DNA of 64,000 bases from Temnopleurus reevesii (taxonomy: Eukaryota > Echinodermata > Echinoidea > Temnopleuroida > Temnopleuridae): the NCBI GenBank assembly GCA_036244855.1, contig BQKZ01000259.1, positions 15,301-79,300 of the forward strand, given 5' to 3'. The notes beneath the pieces are model-generated. The model was given only the letters and a program-made list of their open reading frames with translations. It had not been told where the DNA came from and ran no database searches. Positions within the stretch are counted from its first letter, which is position 1. Every line of letters begins with the position of its first letter. Positions 50,401-53,400 of the stretch are shown here, in pieces. Made by a program: the position numbers and the translations under genes.

Positions 50401-53400
50401 ACCAACGTAAAATATGTATATGAATTTTTAAACGAGGATCTATACTTCAGCAAATTTCCCAAATGCAACTATCTTCCATGTTATTAAAGCATACTGTTTT
50501 CATTGTTTGAGGCTATCCAAGGTTTGTATGTTGTAAATTGTCAGTGAACAATGGGGGAGGATAGAATCTTATTGATTTAGAGTGATTCATGTAGCTATTT
50601 CTCTTATCCACCTGCATGTTACACTTAAGTGAGGAGATGAGTATGGTGATTGAGACTTATCTTATTGGACTCATGCCACCCATTTAAGGAAAATAGGCAT
50701 GTTCTGATTTGATTGCTCTTTTTCCATTCCATTTCATCTTATCTTGGAAGAAAAGTCAGAACTTCATCACATCACTGTATGAGTGTGGCTTGAAATATAT
50801 ATGGATTTATTAATTTATCCATTTTGTTCACTCAGGATTCTGACCAATCTACCACTAAAAATGTACAGGACTATGATAAAAAATGTACATTAACATACAA
50901 GGCTTCATATTTCTGAAAATTTTTCAGGTGTCGCATGATGCATCGCGCTCTGACACATCCTTAAGAATAAGGCCATAATGAAGTAAAACAATTAAAAAGT
51001 GATCATTAACTTTTTTTAATTAGTACTTCATCTTCAGCTCTTTGTGGGAAATAAAGCTAAGACAAGGAAGTGGTATTATTAGTGAATATTATAATCAAAC
51101 TAGGGAGGGTTTCTCCCTGATCAAACAATCACAAAAGTCTGACCAATCGACTGTATTTGCAAGTTAAAAAAAATCTATGCTGATTTTGAATGACACCATG
51201 TGTGCAGATGTGACTCTGTTTGTAACATAACTCAGTAAACAAAAGACGAATTGAAGATTGTACAGATGACAGACCCTTCAGACTTGTCCTTTGATGGAGC
51301 TAAGTAAAAATAAATTATGTTGGTGCACAGTCTCCAACGATTTGTTGTATTGTTAATTCAAGTTTAGACAGCTAGACCTTTCTACAGGCTCATCGGGTGC
51401 GGAGTGCGGAGCAGATGGGGCGGATAATCCACCCCACTTTAATTTTGTTTCCAAGGGGCCCAAAAGGCCTGTACAGGCCGAAGTTAGGCCAAAGAGGGCG
51501 GACACAATTCCCCCCATTTTCACTTTGCTTCAAACTGACCTGCCATATTTTAATATAATTATTTTTTTATCAATTGTATATCTTTAAAGAGAAATTATAA
51601 AACGAAGGATGCAAAAATAAAAATGTGAGTCACAATTTCGCAATTGTCAGAGTGATATTTACAGATTCTGCTAAAGAAAACTTAAAAATCATAATTTGAT
51701 TGTCAAGAAAGAATAATTTATAGAAAGAGTAGAGCCACAAGAGGGTCATTGGCTGCAAGATTGTGGGTGACTCTAGGAATACCAATGACTCAAGATGATG
51801 TTTAGGGAGGGAAGGAAGAGCACCTGCTAGGCTATTCTGGATCGCATCTGGCAGAATTCTGTGATCGAAAATATGGTTTTGATCATCAAATTGGCATTGT
51901 TCCATGCTGTTTGACACGTACCCTCCTTCTTCCTGACTTTGTTAGGGTCGTTTTCATAAGAATGAGGAATAAAAAGTGTTGCACTAGCCCGCTTCATAGT
52001 GTTGTAGGGGGAACGAGGAAAAGCTTATTAGAACCTGTTGTACCAACAGGAACATATTGGGTGTTGGCAAGGAGACTTCTCCTTGTTTTGGGGGGCGTAT
52101 TCTATCATTCCAATAGAAGCCAATAAGAGATTATTATTCTTTTTAGGGGGTGCTTATTTAAGCAAAATTTGATTTTCGATAGGCTAACTATCTCCATAAG
52201 AAACCATTAAAATCTGTTGGTCTATTCTGTTGGAATTTAGACCAGGGCTGATATAAGTGATGGTAAACTAGTGACATATTGGAGTGGGCTAAATCAACTC
52301 GCTGCTAATGCAGCAGACCAATTGATGTGGCAGATCTAGGATGGGAGGGGAATTTTCCCTACAATGATCTGACAAGAAAAAAACAGCAACCCTGACTTGT
52401 AAAAGGTAAAGGGGGATGTGCCCCTTTAATTTATGTACTACCAATAGGAAACTATTTCCCCTACCCCTATGAAATAAAGGGGATATTGTTCAAAAGTTGC
52501 AATTGATCGCAACTTGCAGTTAATAGCAACTTGCCAATCAAAATCATTGTTTCATGCATACCTTGTTAAATGCGACACACCGTGCATGAGTGAAAATGCG
52601 TGTTACAATTGGCAAATTTGCACTTGATTTGCAGTTGATTTGAAACAACACCCCCATAGACATGGATGCTACATTTGCAATAAGTGTTATGAATTCAGAC
52701 CCTTTCTGGGTTAGACCCGTCAATCAAAGGGAAAAATAAGCCTAAACGCGAAATAAACGTGAGAGAAGTACATTTTTATAAAAGATTGTTATTTCTTTCT
52801 CTTTTTACGCCATTTTATAGTACTACTGACATATTGCTTGACTTATTGAGTGTGTTACACTGTATATTCAGGTGTTTCTTTGTGGAGTATAATGACAGGG
52901 CATAATTTTAAGAAAGAATACCCCACCCATTCATTGAAAAGATGTTTTGAACATATTTCAAAGCAAAAATATAGGCCTTAGATTATATTATTCAAGAAAA
53001 AAAATCACCTACCATTGTGTCCTTCCCCTCTCTATTAATTCCATTATTGATTGGTATGTTGAACTGAACATATTTGATCAAGTATTCGCAAGCAACATAG
53101 GAATTTATTCACTTTGTATACTCACTCTGTTTTTTCAACCTCCTTTGGAAATGCGGGTAAATAATCGTGCAATCTGGGGGAAGTGTCAATGACTCGTTGC
53201 AAATTGAATTTCCCTCCCTCCAGATAAGTACAAATGGATCAATTCCCTTTTTGGCACATTTGGTCATTGGATCCAATTAGATCTGCCTGAATATAGATTA
53301 ATATGATTCCTGTTGGAAGCGTAAATGAGTGTTAGATTCATATTTATTTCATTTTTAGGGAACCTCATTGGTATTCTTTGCTCTCTATAATATGATTTTG

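Noticed and set aside
51630..51917. Minus-strand frame of 95 codons, fairly complex in composition
   Set aside because: I considered a retroelement coding relic but saw no reverse transcriptase or other motif.
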